The notes below the pieces were generated by a model. The model did not search any database, was not told the DNA's origin, and was given only the letters and a program-made list of their open reading frames with translations. From the NCBI GenBank assembly GCA_025617745.1, contig CM046856.1, forward strand, positions 41,476,888 to 41,540,887: a stretch of 64,000 nucleotides of DNA, given 5' to 3'. This DNA is from Heliocidaris erythrogramma. Its lineage: Eukaryota > Echinodermata > Echinoidea > Camarodonta > Echinometridae. Positions 1-12,500 of this stretch are shown piece by piece (the stretch's first letter is position 1; each line of letters opens with the position of its first letter). A program made the translations under genes and the position numbers.

Positions 1-503
1 CAGGTTTAGACTGGGTTACAACACTGCAGTTTAAAAACCGGAGTTCAGAATATTATCTTCTTTCTCTGTATGATGTTTATTTCTACATGTAAAACTATTA
101 CACAAATAATTATAAAGGACTTTTACTAGTCTGTTCCAACTTCATTACATATTATTGAACTTTCTACAAAGAAAATATCCTACATGTCTGATCTCTTTCA
201 ATTATTTACTTCCATATCCTTTAGAAAACTAAAATACAGCAAACAAAACACTGCTACAACATGTAATGCAAAAGGAATATCCTTTCAACAAAACTCTTCG
301 AAGAGAAAGAATCAACAACACATTCTAGAAGTATTGACATGAAAAATTTTCTTACCCTGTACGTTTACAGGTGTTTACACCCAAATCATCCTTATTATTA
401 TATAAAGCTAAAAATTTAGCTGATTTTATGACTACAAGTTCTCTTTTTTGTTCAATATGTACACTCAATAATATTAAAAGGAGGGTTAAAACCCTTCACT
501 CAC

Positions 504-593
504 TTGATAATGTCTGTCTCGCTCGACCAGAATAAAGTTTAGTCCTTGCATGCTTCGACCCAATGTAAGACCCCTCCTCACCCATGCCTCCAA
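504..593 (-). CDS. ELOA: Elongin A coding exon 6
   Basis: A 90-nt exon with a strong acceptor (TTTTACTTTTCTTGTGTACAG) and donor (TCAA|GTGAGT). Completing the split codon from exon 5, it reads VGGMGEEGSYIGSKHARTKL, then YSGRARQTLS. This aligns with vertebrate [21 protein letters not shown], just before the BC-box region. The phase fits exon 5 exactly, which is what identified it. It ends in phase 1; the next exon is to the left of the window. Confidence 0.82.
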
Positions 594-3500
594 CTGTACA
601 CAAGAAAAGTAAAACCGACAATTAAAATGAACATTATCAAATGAATACAATATTACAATGATCAACTATCTTGGACCAGGATTTGTACATTAATGTGTCA
701 AACAGTGTTATAAAACGGGTTAAAAAATGTAGCCATTCTGATTGGTCAAGTAACACCACGTGACCGTGCAAAAAAAAAAGGGATAACGCATGGCAAAAAG
801 GCTCTAAAGCATGGCTGAGCTGCGCATATGCGTACCTCTGATGAGTGCAAACTACGCAATGAAATCGCGTAGTTTAATTTGTCATTTTAGCGCAGGGATT
901 ACATGCGCGCACTGAAACGCGCATGACTTTTGTTGGCTGCGCTTCTGTGATGTCATCCAGGAAAGCAAATGGCAGCCTCCATGACTGTGCGATTCTTGGC
1001 GTTTCTATGGGGTTCGTAACCATTTTTATAGATTTCATAATCATATTGCCGATCCGTTTTTTAAAACTATTAATACATGGTTGTGAGTTCGTACGTTAGT
1101 GCGATCCTCAGAACGCAGGTTTTTTATCATGGTGTCCACACACTCGGCTTGCGCCTCGTGCGTATAGTATACCACGATAAAAACCTTTGTGTTGCCAGAT
1201 CGCACCAACGCACTCTCAACCATGTATTAATAGTATACTATCAATATATACAAGTTGATGATATGGGTGGGTAATTATGTGAAAAAAATAAAATAACATA
1301 ATTTTGTACAATGCAGCTTTTAGTGGATAATACCCTAAAATGCCCAATTTATGTATTCATCATATAATACAAATATTGACTGCTTTAAGGGCCAATGAAT
1401 TAAACTGTTGCCCCCTACATGATCACATAAATGTGTATGCCCTGAGACTAAGTCAAGGAGGCATGGTATCCTTGAGACCAGCAAGGGGTTATACATGTAG
1501 CTTTAAAGAGAAGGTCGAGTTCCGGGAAAGGTGACAAATAATTTGTGAGCTTTCTCGTTCCTCTTATGACAGTTTGGAAGAACATCATAGCAGAGATGTC
1601 CCCTGAAAATTAGTGCTCCTCAAATGCCCTCAAATGCCCTCATATTTGAAATATGACGAGAAATGGCTTATGTGTTTAGGCCGAACATTCATGCCTCATG
1701 TGTGTGCAGCTCCATATACATGTATACCCATTTCTGTGTGCAGTGCATGTGCTAGAATGGGTAAATTTCTTATCATTTTGATGATTCCACAACCCCACAG
1801 TACACATCAATTCTTTTGTAGACATTATCAACCTTTCCAACTTGCTTTGAGACAATTTCTTTCACAATGTAATTACACGACCTGAATTCAAATTCATCTT
1901 TAACCATAACCAAAACAAGGCATTAGCGATAATGTGTCTCACCCACATGCGATAATTAGAAATATCCATGCAACAGGTCCCCCAAGTGCATAAATACGCA
2001 TAAGTTATGCCTGCACATATCTACATTACTTATGTTTGGAAAGTGACGTTTACAAAGTTATGTCATAAGAGTCTTGCAGGTAAACTTTAACGTTTGACCT
2101 GAAATGACCTTTGACCTTATCATGTGACCTCCAACGGCTCCATAACATGCAGGTCCCCTGAGTGCATCTACAACCCAAGTTTGGTTGAAAAGTGAGTGAC
2201 GGTTGCAAAGTTATCTGTCATAAGAGAGTCTTGCAGGTTAACTTTAACGTATGACCTCAAATGGCCTTTGACATCATCATGTGACCTCCGACAACACAAT
2301 AACATGGAGATGCCCCTAGTGCTTCTATCACCCAAGTGTGGCTGCCAATGCAGTAACAGTTGCCAGGTAATGCATCATAAGAGAGTCTTGCAGGTGAACT
2401 TTAACGTTTGTGACGGACGGGCGGACGGACGGACGACGGACAGACGGACGACGGACGGACGCCATTTGGATCCCTTAGTCTCGCCTTCTCCTCCGGTGGG
2501 CAAGACAAAAACTAGAAATATCACTGGAGATGATGATTAATACCCCCGCCCTGTGACAACAGCCTTTCTTGACTTTTGGTCGAAAACTGAGGAAGTAGTT
2601 CGATCCGCAAGATTTTTCTGATTTACTGCCATAGATATGCCGTTTCCATGGCAACGCAGCTTCCGACACATCCAAAAAATATGTCTTGCACATCTTCCCA
2701 CCAAGACCAATGTGTGTACCAAATTTCATGACTTTCAGTCAAAAACTGAGGAAGTAGTTCGATCCGCAAGGTGTTTCCTTGATTTTCTGCCATAAATTTG
2801 TAAAAATCAGCACTGATTTTCTTATTTACTATAATATAAATCTACACTCAACCAAAAAAGTAAGTTCCCCCCTACCATTTTTGGATATATCTCAAAAAGT
2901 ATTTTACCGATTTTCATAATTCAAACGGGAATGGATAGGGAATTTTATTACTCATAACATTAATTTTATGTCAAAATGCATGGAAAAAAAAGTTGCACTT
3001 TAGTGATTTGCATTGACTTTTACACAAATAATCAAACAATCACTCATGATTCTGAACTTTTAAGCATGGTTTATTGCATATTTCTCTATCTCTTTCTTTT
3101 CATGAGCATACAGTTTAATAGGGAAGCATATTGTACCTGAAGAAATTCCTGAAATTACAGTACCAGTCAGAGATTTCAAGCTCACGTTGCCACGCTGTGT
3201 TGCGCTCGAACAGCTTAAGCCGGAACTCGTGAACGCTCAAGCTCATCACGCTGCCCTCGGCCTTTTCAGAACAATCTCCCATGCGATGACAGGTTTACGT
3301 CCGCGAATCACGGTGTAGAAAATCGCCTCCTTCTGTGGTGCGAATCGAACGTGTTATCGTACATTGTAGTAGCAATCACGTTCCGCGCGTGCTGCGCGGC
3401 TCAGACAGTATGCACGTACAGACTGTAGGCAAGTCATTGTGGAAAATGACCGAAGAACTGGGGTACTGGTGTATGGTGGTGTGACCATATTTCGCGCATG

Positions 3501-6500
3501 ACCTAAGTTCGCGCACAGGGCAATATCTAAAAAACTACAAAAGATTTCGAAAATCTGATAGCGCTATTAGATAGAGGAAGCTAAAATTACATATGCACTG
3601 TATTTTCTTTTAAGCTGGGTGAGAAATTATGAAGAAATTGACAAAATATCGGCAATTTTGCTACTTTTTGCGTCAGTTTCCGAAAAATATGAAGTTACCG
3701 ACAATGGTCCAAAAATCCTCATTTTGATAGAAGATATCATCAAAGTTGTAGGTAAAACGTGATACCAAATGATTGTATGATATTTTGTCTTACAAATGAT
3801 GCAATTATCTTCCCTTTGCTGGACCGCTATGTTGGATAACTTAGATGTTAATTTACGAGCGCGAACTTAGGTCTCGTGGTTTTTATGCCCTTTTTTTTTC
3901 AGTGTTTTGCGATCCGACACTGGGTTTTGAGATCGCGATATTTCCGAAATTCTTCGTCGATTAATGTTCTTGTTGAATCAAGTTTTAGTCCAGAATTTTG
4001 GTTTCCGTTTGGTATAAAACTTTATAAATAAATTATTGTAGAATATGAGAAATCAAGTATCGAATATCACATTTCTAATAAAAATTTGAATATGCGCGAA
4101 ATATGGTCACCCCATCATACATGTACATGTAGTTTATTTTCGGTATACAATGCCGTTGATAGCAGTCTAACTTCTGATCGTGACATATATTGATTTTCAT
4201 TGATTTCCTTTTATACCAAAACCTTTATAATGTGACAAGAAAAGTTTATAAAATAGCATAAAAGGGAGTAGCTGTTGAACGCAGTGTCTTTGACAAAAGC
4301 TCTTTCACATCGGTGCTACATGTACATACAGTCACAGTGTATACGTAGAGTAATAAATATTGAATAAAAAATAGAGGGGGGGGGGAATGACACAGAAGAG
4401 AGAGACAAAGAGAGAAAGAAAGAAAGAGAGAGATGTCAAAGAAGAGAGCCAAATTAGACTAAGAGAGACTGAGAGCATTCATTTTGTTCTTATATTGAAT
4501 TATATTTATGAAATGAGGTTCTTGAGCTTTTTAAAACAGAAAGACAAGGAATAAATATTGAATGAAAGATAAATGAAGTGGAACATAAGATAGAGAGAGA
4601 GAGAGTGAGATATGTCAAAGAAGAGCCAATTAAGTTAGCCAAAGAGAGACCGAGAGCATCAATTTTATTAATCTACAATGTAGCTAAGTTTGAAAATTTC
4701 TGCGTAGAAAATAACGGAAAGAAGAAGAGAGGGGAGCTGACAAAGGAGTTCGAGAGAGAGGGAGGGGGAGAATATGGGAGCTTGTTTAGAAAGAGAAAGA
4801 CCGAGGGAGAGCATGAATAAATAAACGATTCACTTTATTTGTTAGAAAACAAAAAGTTTTAAGAAGTAGAAATTCAAGATAAACACCAGATCAATACCAC
4901 ATCGCTCATTAAAAACAAGCGAAAAAATAATTCTACACAAAGTCACCAGCGGAATCAAAACGCAACAAGTTCTCGATCGAGTGATTGTTTGTTGACCCCC
5001 GAGTGACCTCATCCGAGGGTACCCTTACTATACATTCCATTGTACACCAAAAAGTTTGAGCGTGTTCGGCGCACGTTTGTTGTTCTTTGATCGCCCGCAC
5101 AACGTGCATCCCCCGGCCCAGGCACTACATCGCATGAGTACCCCCGGCCAATAGCCACTGAACAATGATCGTGAACCTTGGTATTGTCCACGAGGAGAGT
5201 TTTATTGATCCCCAACTCTCTTTCAATTGACTTCCTGGGTATCTTGGTTATATAATGAGGGTGTATTGTGTATTTTTTTGTATTTGTAAAGAACAGAATG
5301 TATCCCGAACGGGACTCTTTTAGTGGGTTCTAAGAGATACATTTACAATACATGTAAAGTAGATCAATAAACTATAGAGAGTGAATGAATTATATTCAAT
5401 TTGAACGTGGAAAGAAAATATAAGAACACCCAACTGTAATAGCTTTTAGTTTGCCAGGCAGAACATTTTGGACAGGAAAATGCTTTTGAAAATTATGGTG
5501 ACTATTGACCTCTATTATTATTTATGTATATAATTATTGCTTGCTTTTACCCCGCCTGACAAGGAACGCCAGGTACGCCACAAGATATTAGAGAAGGAAA
5601 ATGGATGAAATGAGAGCTAGAGAGTAGAGGCGTGCGACACATTGAAAACGAAGAGAGGAAGAGGAGAACTGGGGGAGTAAAAGGGGAGGGGAGAGAGGGT
5701 GAAATATAGAGATTAAATATGATGGGCAGCGAGAGAGAGAGAAAATCTGAAAGGGCGAGGGGATAAATAGAAAATGAAGGAAATATAGAGTAAAAAAAAA
5801 ACGGGAAGGGGAGGGGCAGAGAGAGGGGAGGGGAGGGGCAGAGAGAGGGGAGGGGAGGGGCAGAGAGAGGGGAGGGGAGGGGCAGAGAGAGGGGAGAGGA
5901 GGGGGGAATGAAATATAGAGAGTGAATACGATGGGCAGAGAGAGAGAGAGCTCGAGTGGACAGAGAGAGACTCGGAGAGGGAGAGGGATGTGGAGAGGGA
6001 AAAATAAAGAAGGAAATAGAGAGTAAAAAAAACCGGAAGGGGGAGGGGCAGAGAGACTGAGGGGAGAGGGATTAAATAAAGAGAGTGAATACGGTGGGCA
6101 GAGAGAGAAAGCGATATAATACTATCATCATCATGATCATCCTAATTATATCATCATCTTGATAATCATATCGTCAAAACCATTATCTTCTTCAATGCAT
6201 CAAAAAATATCATCAAGCCAAATTTTCTTCCCTGCCCGACCGTAACTTTATCATTTAAGTTTAACACCGGGTTTACTCACACATGATCATCATCATAATT
6301 ATGATCATCTGATATGATCATTATAGTCATCAATATCATCTTCATTAAACTCATAAAAAAATATCAAGCCAACATTTTCTCTCTACCCGACCATAACTTC
6401 ATCCTTTAACACACATTGGTTCCCTTTTGAAATTCGATCTGTTTATTCTATACACATTTCGCCCAATGCGGCCGTCGCGTTGTGAAAGATAAAAAAAAAA

Positions 6501-9500
6501 AGCACAGACCTCTGTGGGCTGCATGGCTGGCATATTTTTGCGCGTGTCATGACATGTGATTAACAAATGAGGTCACAAGCCCAATTTCGCGCGCACTCTA
6601 GACATTCTTTGGTTCCCACAACAAGCAACATGTGTTTTTATCTTCGCGAGCTGGGGTTGATGATTGCGGAGTAATTCCATCGCCAAATTACTTCCTGATG
6701 GGCGGAAAAGTCAAGTTTATTAGAAAAATGAGCCAATCAATAGACACGAAGATAAAGTTAATAGTCCCCTCTCTCTGAATCCCTCTGTCCCTTTCTCCGG
6801 TCGCTTCCCTCTTTCTCTTTTCACTCTCTCCCTCTCTCTCTCTTCTTTCTTCCAATCACCCCTTTTTCCTTCTAAACATTCTAATATTCTAGTAGCATAT
6901 AAGGAGGAAGAGGGGAGGAAAAAATTGATACGTTTTATTTATATTGTATAAAATATGTATCTCTCCCCTTTTAATTCTATTATTTGTCCATTTATTCTTT
7001 TTGTAAGTTTTTTAATCTCAAATCTTGTCTCTTATTACCGATTTACAGTACCAAACAGTTGAAAAAATTGATTCTCTTTACATTATCATTCATGAATCAC
7101 TTAGTTACCATATTTTATTTTCTTTTCTTCTCATCTTTCTTTCAGTCTCTCTGCACATCTCCCAACAATCTTTCTCCTTTATATCTCGATCGCTTTCCTC
7201 CAACAAGTCATGTGGCAGAACCAAAACAATGACATTCCTTATCAAATCGCATGGCAGTTTGTTTACAAATTAATACAGAGCAAAAATCAAAACAGAGCAA
7301 AAATCAAAAAGCCTGTCAGACAGCTGGAACCCAAGCTGGGTGTCACATTACAGATACGGGCGACCTAAGCTAACAGCAAACTCTCGTTTGCTATTGGTTG
7401 GTGAAGAATGATCTTTGGACTTTGAAGTTACAAACCAATCCAAGCACATGGGTGTGCAGTGAGAGTGACATGTGGGCGTGGTCATCCAGACCACGTGGAT
7501 GTTATACTAGTAGTCTGCAAGACAGGGGCGTAACTGATCCTGAATTTATGTGGAACGTGGCTTGTCTGGACCTAGGACAGCAAGATCACGGACTGTGTGA
7601 AATCTATCACTGTATGGACAAGGGTCACAAGGCCGAGGTCACTATTAAGATTCAGTGTACATGTAGTCAAGTAGGCCCTATTATCAACATTTTCTCTCGT
7701 ACAAAACATAAAATAAAATTGACATGAATATCATAGATGTAATAAACTCGTCTAAAAAGAAAAAAATAATGAAAGAGATGATGCATCATTTTTCGATTGT
7801 CTCAAATGTGGCAATGAATGCTTCGCGTGCTCTGTCCTAAAAAGATCGTGACCGAGTTTTAAAAAAAGGGTGAATGTACGAAGAACTGCGTCATGCACTT
7901 GAATACATGAAGCGTGTGTGTGAGTGTGTATAGATCGCCAATCATGACGGGAAACGAACTACTTTGCGGATTTTACTTCTGTTGCTTTTTATTTTTATCC
8001 TTGACTAAATCCTTTCTTTTCGTAACTAATTTTCCGTTAGAAAGTATGAACTGTAGTTTGGCATGAAAGAGCAAGCGGGTTTAATGTGGGATGTTTTTTT
8101 TCACCGAGGCGGGTTCAGCTGTAGATACATGTAGCTTCTTATAGAATTAAAACAAGTAAGCATATCAGAGAAGCGACCATGCTGCATACACATAAATGCT
8201 TTCTAGTGAAAATGTAGTATGATTATCAAACTTGAAGCCGTGGCAGAACAGAATAATTAAGTGAGGAAAAATTACTGTCTTGAATTTAAAACAATTTGCA
8301 GAGCTACACTGCTGAGTCAAATATAATCTGAGCGAGCCGTGCCATTATTGGTACATGTTACTGCCAAGTCTGCTCGTGACCCACGCCAGCAAGAAGGCGG
8401 GCTGAATTGCACATTCACGTTACTGAATGAGACGCACTTGAGCAATTTTACATCCGGGAATTTTGTCAATGTATCGAGGAACGCGCGTGCACGTAACGTG
8501 ATCATCGCCTTTTCACCTGTTACATTTGTAAGCCGAGGTACGAAGCAGCGGACCGAATCATTCAACGTTCGTGAGAGTGCGAATCACTACCCGCTGTTCA
8601 AAGGCTCGCTGCTGCAGCTCCGTGACCGATCTTGTTACTCACGCTACCGACAGCCGGATGCGGGGGATTAGCTCTGTGTGGTGTTAACGTGAGCTTGAAA
8701 TCTCTGACTGGTACTGTACATAACAATTTAAAAAGGTCATTTGCTAACTTGCATAGGAAATGTACACAATATGCTTCATAACCTTAAGTGCAACTTTTTT
8801 TGACATGCATTTTGACATAAAATGCATTTTTTCACACCAATAATGATATCTGGTGGCAATGATATGCCATTCATGTTATGAGTAATAAAATTTCCTATCC
8901 ATTCCCGTTTGAATTATGAAAATCGGTAAAATACTTTTTGAGATATATCCAATGCTAGGGAGGAACTTACTTTTCTGGTTGAGTGTACAGTATTGCTCGA
9001 AATAAAGTTGACAGATTAACGCACCCTAACGCGCAGATCGATGTGGGCCTGACTATCGCGTTAGTAACGCGCGTGAACGTTAGGCGAGTTTGGAGCGGCG
9101 GTGGTTCGGCCAGCGCAAGATAGGCGAACTACATTATTGAGGTGTTACTAGCGCGTTAGGATCGGCGATACTTATCAGTCGCGCGAGAGTCCATTTTTGG
9201 TCACGCACGTGTTGAATTACCGTGCGAGAATGCTCCACCGTAATTTCTCGCGTGGAATTCCCGCGCCTTTCCCATTAAATTTTTACACGATCGTGCCGTT
9301 CGATGTGGGTATATAGAGGGCATTTCTCTGGTTAAATAGTAGCATCCAACTCGAACTCCACGGGACTCCACGCCCTGCTCAACAGTGCAGCTGACGGGAG
9401 CGCGATGGGATATAAAAACGTCTTTTTCGCGCTCACGTGCGTTGGCAATCGTGGCTCGTAGCTAGCGAAAGTTCGAATCGGCTCCTACACTACCGCTCAC

Positions 9501-12500
9501 AGGTTTTGGCATCGGTATCGCACCGTTAACCTGTCGCCATGGAATGCAACTGCAATGTCGGTACTACACGCAGTATGGACATAAAGCTAGATTATGCCCG
9601 TATTACTATTAGCAGGTTGGCCAAGAGCGCGCCCAACACAAAAACATTTCTGAAGAAAGTCAAGCGAACACTGATGAACAATCTACATTTGATAACCAGG
9701 GGAGCGTTTCATCAAGTGTTTTGTCAGTGAGTTTTACCGACAAATTTGCTCTCAGCCAATTAGATGCAAGGATTTCAGTAGCTTATAACAGTTGTCGGTC
9801 AAAATCACTGACAAAACGCTTGATGAAACGCTCCCCTGGATAATGATAAACCCTCGAAATCATATATGATGAAGGGCACTAAAGACAGCCACAAAGAAAG
9901 CTTCACACATGCTTCTAAATGAGCTATGAGCTTCTGGGGGGGGGGGGGGGGGCTGCATGCGCATCTCCAACCTCCGGATCCGTCAATGATAATTGTACGA
10001 TTTTTACAAAAAATATTTGTGCATGATCATATCACGCTCACGACCATCTTGCCACCTGTTCACCGACCATTTCTCGAGTGTCGCCTCTCGCATCCATATT
10101 ATCATTTGTATATTCAACACTCGGCCGCGAACTGGTTTTGTATTATTGCAGAACAAGCGATTAAAGGGCGTAGTTTACAAACTCACTCAACAGTCGCTCC
10201 ATACTAGCACGTGGCATCTCATAATTCGTATACTAACTTAATTTTTAATATCGGCGAGCTTGATCTGACAATGTCACAATTTCCTGAAACTTTAGCAAAG
10301 TAAAAAATTACTGAAATCAGATTAGAGAGGTAACCCCACGTGATATTCTAGATGCACCTATTGTCTGCTACGTCTTTCCATGGAGGCTGCCATTTTGTGC
10401 ATGACACGGATCATTAGGTACCATATGCATTGATAATAGCCTACCTTTACAACAGATACGTCGCTTTGTTCTGATTGTATTACGATTGTTATTGGCCATG
10501 GGCCTAGATAATTGACGACCCATGAGTTCTAATAGCCATCCTGTAAAGCAGATTCCTCGCTTTGTTTTGGTATTGTTACGATTGTCTCCGTCCTTGACGT
10601 CAATTCTCCGTCCTTGACGTATATTTTTTATGAAGTATATTTTTTATGAACAAATTAAGACCTTTTAAAAAATATATAAAACTAAACTTACATTTCAGAA
10701 TATGTGACTTTATCTAATATATATTTGTCCTCTAAAAATCAATTAAAAGTTAACGATGAAGGAAATTTTACTTGGGATGAAAAATATGTTCGTGTACACA
10801 TAAAGTAATGGCAGCCCCCTTATTATTGCTAGCAGACGATAACTTGGCTGGAAAATAGTGATTTATATCTATATCCTGTGTTTTTACATGAAATTGCATG
10901 TATCAAATAAGAGGCATATACTACACCATTCAAAATAAGCTAATTCATACGCTGAGGTTAATTTCCCTTTAAGAGTACATGAGCGATATATCCAAAATAA
11001 TATCCTTCCTTATTCATGCGAAAGTGAAAAGCAAGGCCGGCAGCGGGAAGCAAAGAATGTCTAGAATGCGCGCGATCAACAATTTCCATTCTTAAACTAA
11101 ACTAGACCTCATTTGACAAGCGGTCTTTTATCACAAGTCATGGCACGCGCAAAAATAGGCCAAGCAGTCAGTGAAGGTTTGCGCCTTTTTTTTATTTTTG
11201 ATCTTTCACACAGCGGCTTCGTATAAGGAGATCGAATTTCAAAACTGCAGGTGCGTTAAAGGATGACAGTCACGGACGGGAGGGGAAGAAAACTTCATGA
11301 ATTTTTAAAATAAATTATGAATTTGATGAAGTTGATATTGATGACGATAATTGTTTTGATGATATGATTATCAAGATAATGATGATTAATGATAAGCATT
11401 ATATAATGATGTTATGATGATGATGATGATGATAATCATGATATAACGATGGTATGATGATGATAGTTCATTTTCATCTCATCATGATACAGATCGAATT
11501 TTAAAAGGGAATCGCATGTGCATTAAAGGAAGAAGTTACCGTCCGAAAAGGAAGAAAACTTCATATTTTTTGATGAATGATGAGTTTGATGAAGTTGATA
11601 TTCAGGGGCGTATCCAGGGGGGCGCAACGGGCGCAACAGGCGCCCCCCCCCCCCCCCTATTGGCCGTCGTAAAAAAAAATCCTCATACCAATTGAAAATA
11701 TTGTTCATTAAATAGGCTTCAAAATTGGTTACATATAGCACTATTTTGCATCTCAGCCCTTCTTCAGAAGCAAAAATTTTCCAAAGACCCCTCCCCCATG
11801 ACGGCGATCAATAATTCCTGCCCCCCCCCCCCCCTATTGGGAAATCCTGGATACGCCACTGATATTGATGAAGATAATTGTTTTGATGATATGATTTACC
11901 CCCTCGTGACCTTACAGAGCCGCTGTGATTTTGCCGCTGGCCTTTCATTAAAACGGAGACAATACCCATTAAATCCTATATAATATGCCGAAAGATTTGT
12001 TTACAAATTATAAATCCTATATATAGTTTTAAAAACAAGTATTGTTTGCTGACCCAGATTTGGTCTTGCTGGTAACTTACGTAACTTCGCACCTTGAACA
12101 ATAGGGAGCTTACCTGAGTTGTGGACAGATGACGCAGGTATTGAATAGGAGTTCTCTACTGTACAGCCAATTGAATAGGAGGAAATCGGACTCTTGACCT
12201 CTTCAATGCCTCTTCCTCTGACTACGAATTACTTGGTTTTCATAAAGCCTTAATTAGTCCACTGTTATGGTCGGGCCCTTATCAGGGCCACACATCTCCA
12301 AGAAAGAATTTTTTTTGGTTTTTTTTATCTTAATTATTTGTAAATATCTTGATTTGTCATTAATTTTTATATATAACAATGTTTGTATCTGCTTGAAAGT
12401 TTTTTATGTTTATGAACTCTCAATAAATACACACACAAAAAAAGAATAATTTTTTTCCTCTCTCGTGCTTCTCTTATTTGACCCCCTCCCTATGAACATG

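Larger units (their letters stand above)
3158..8716. mobile_element. 5.5-kb TA-flanked DNA element, copy 1
   Basis: The 5559-bp element begins CAGTACCAGTCAGAGATTTC and ends GAAATCTCTGACTGGTACTG. These inverted termini of about 31 bp are flanked by TA on both sides (3156-3157 and 8717-8718). A nearly identical inverted copy is at 31847-37386. No transposase or other convincing gene is present: the longest frames are about 110 codons, differ in strand and look like nothing I recognise. Inside are a nested TA element (3474-4117), a GA-rich tract (about 5600-6110) with a 22-bp minisatellite, and ATC-rich stretches. Terminal sequence and TA targets suggest a Tc1/mariner-related non-autonomous element. 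The unusually large cargo is unexplained. Confidence 0.85.
2845..8985. mobile_element. TA-flanked short element split by copy 1 of the 5.5-kb element
   Basis: The ends CACTCAACCAAAAAAGTAAG (2845) and CTTACTTTTCTGGTTGAGTG (right end 8985) are inverted, and the match runs inward through GGATATATCTCAAAAAGTAT and beyond. TA dinucleotides flank both ends (2843-2844 and 8986-8987), as expected for Tc1/mariner-type insertion. Without the nested insert it is about 580 bp and codes for nothing, so it is a non-autonomous element. Confidence 0.75.

Noticed and set aside
8317-8671. 110-codon frame near the end of the 5.5-kb element (also at 31892-32224)
   Set aside because: It is conserved only because the copies are nearly identical. 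It overlaps another frame on the opposite strand and shows no known domain.
12100-12190. Possible extra Elongin A exon (a good GTAAGC donor on the minus strand)
   Set aside because: The translated text does not resemble Elongin A, and exons 5 and 6 already join in phase.
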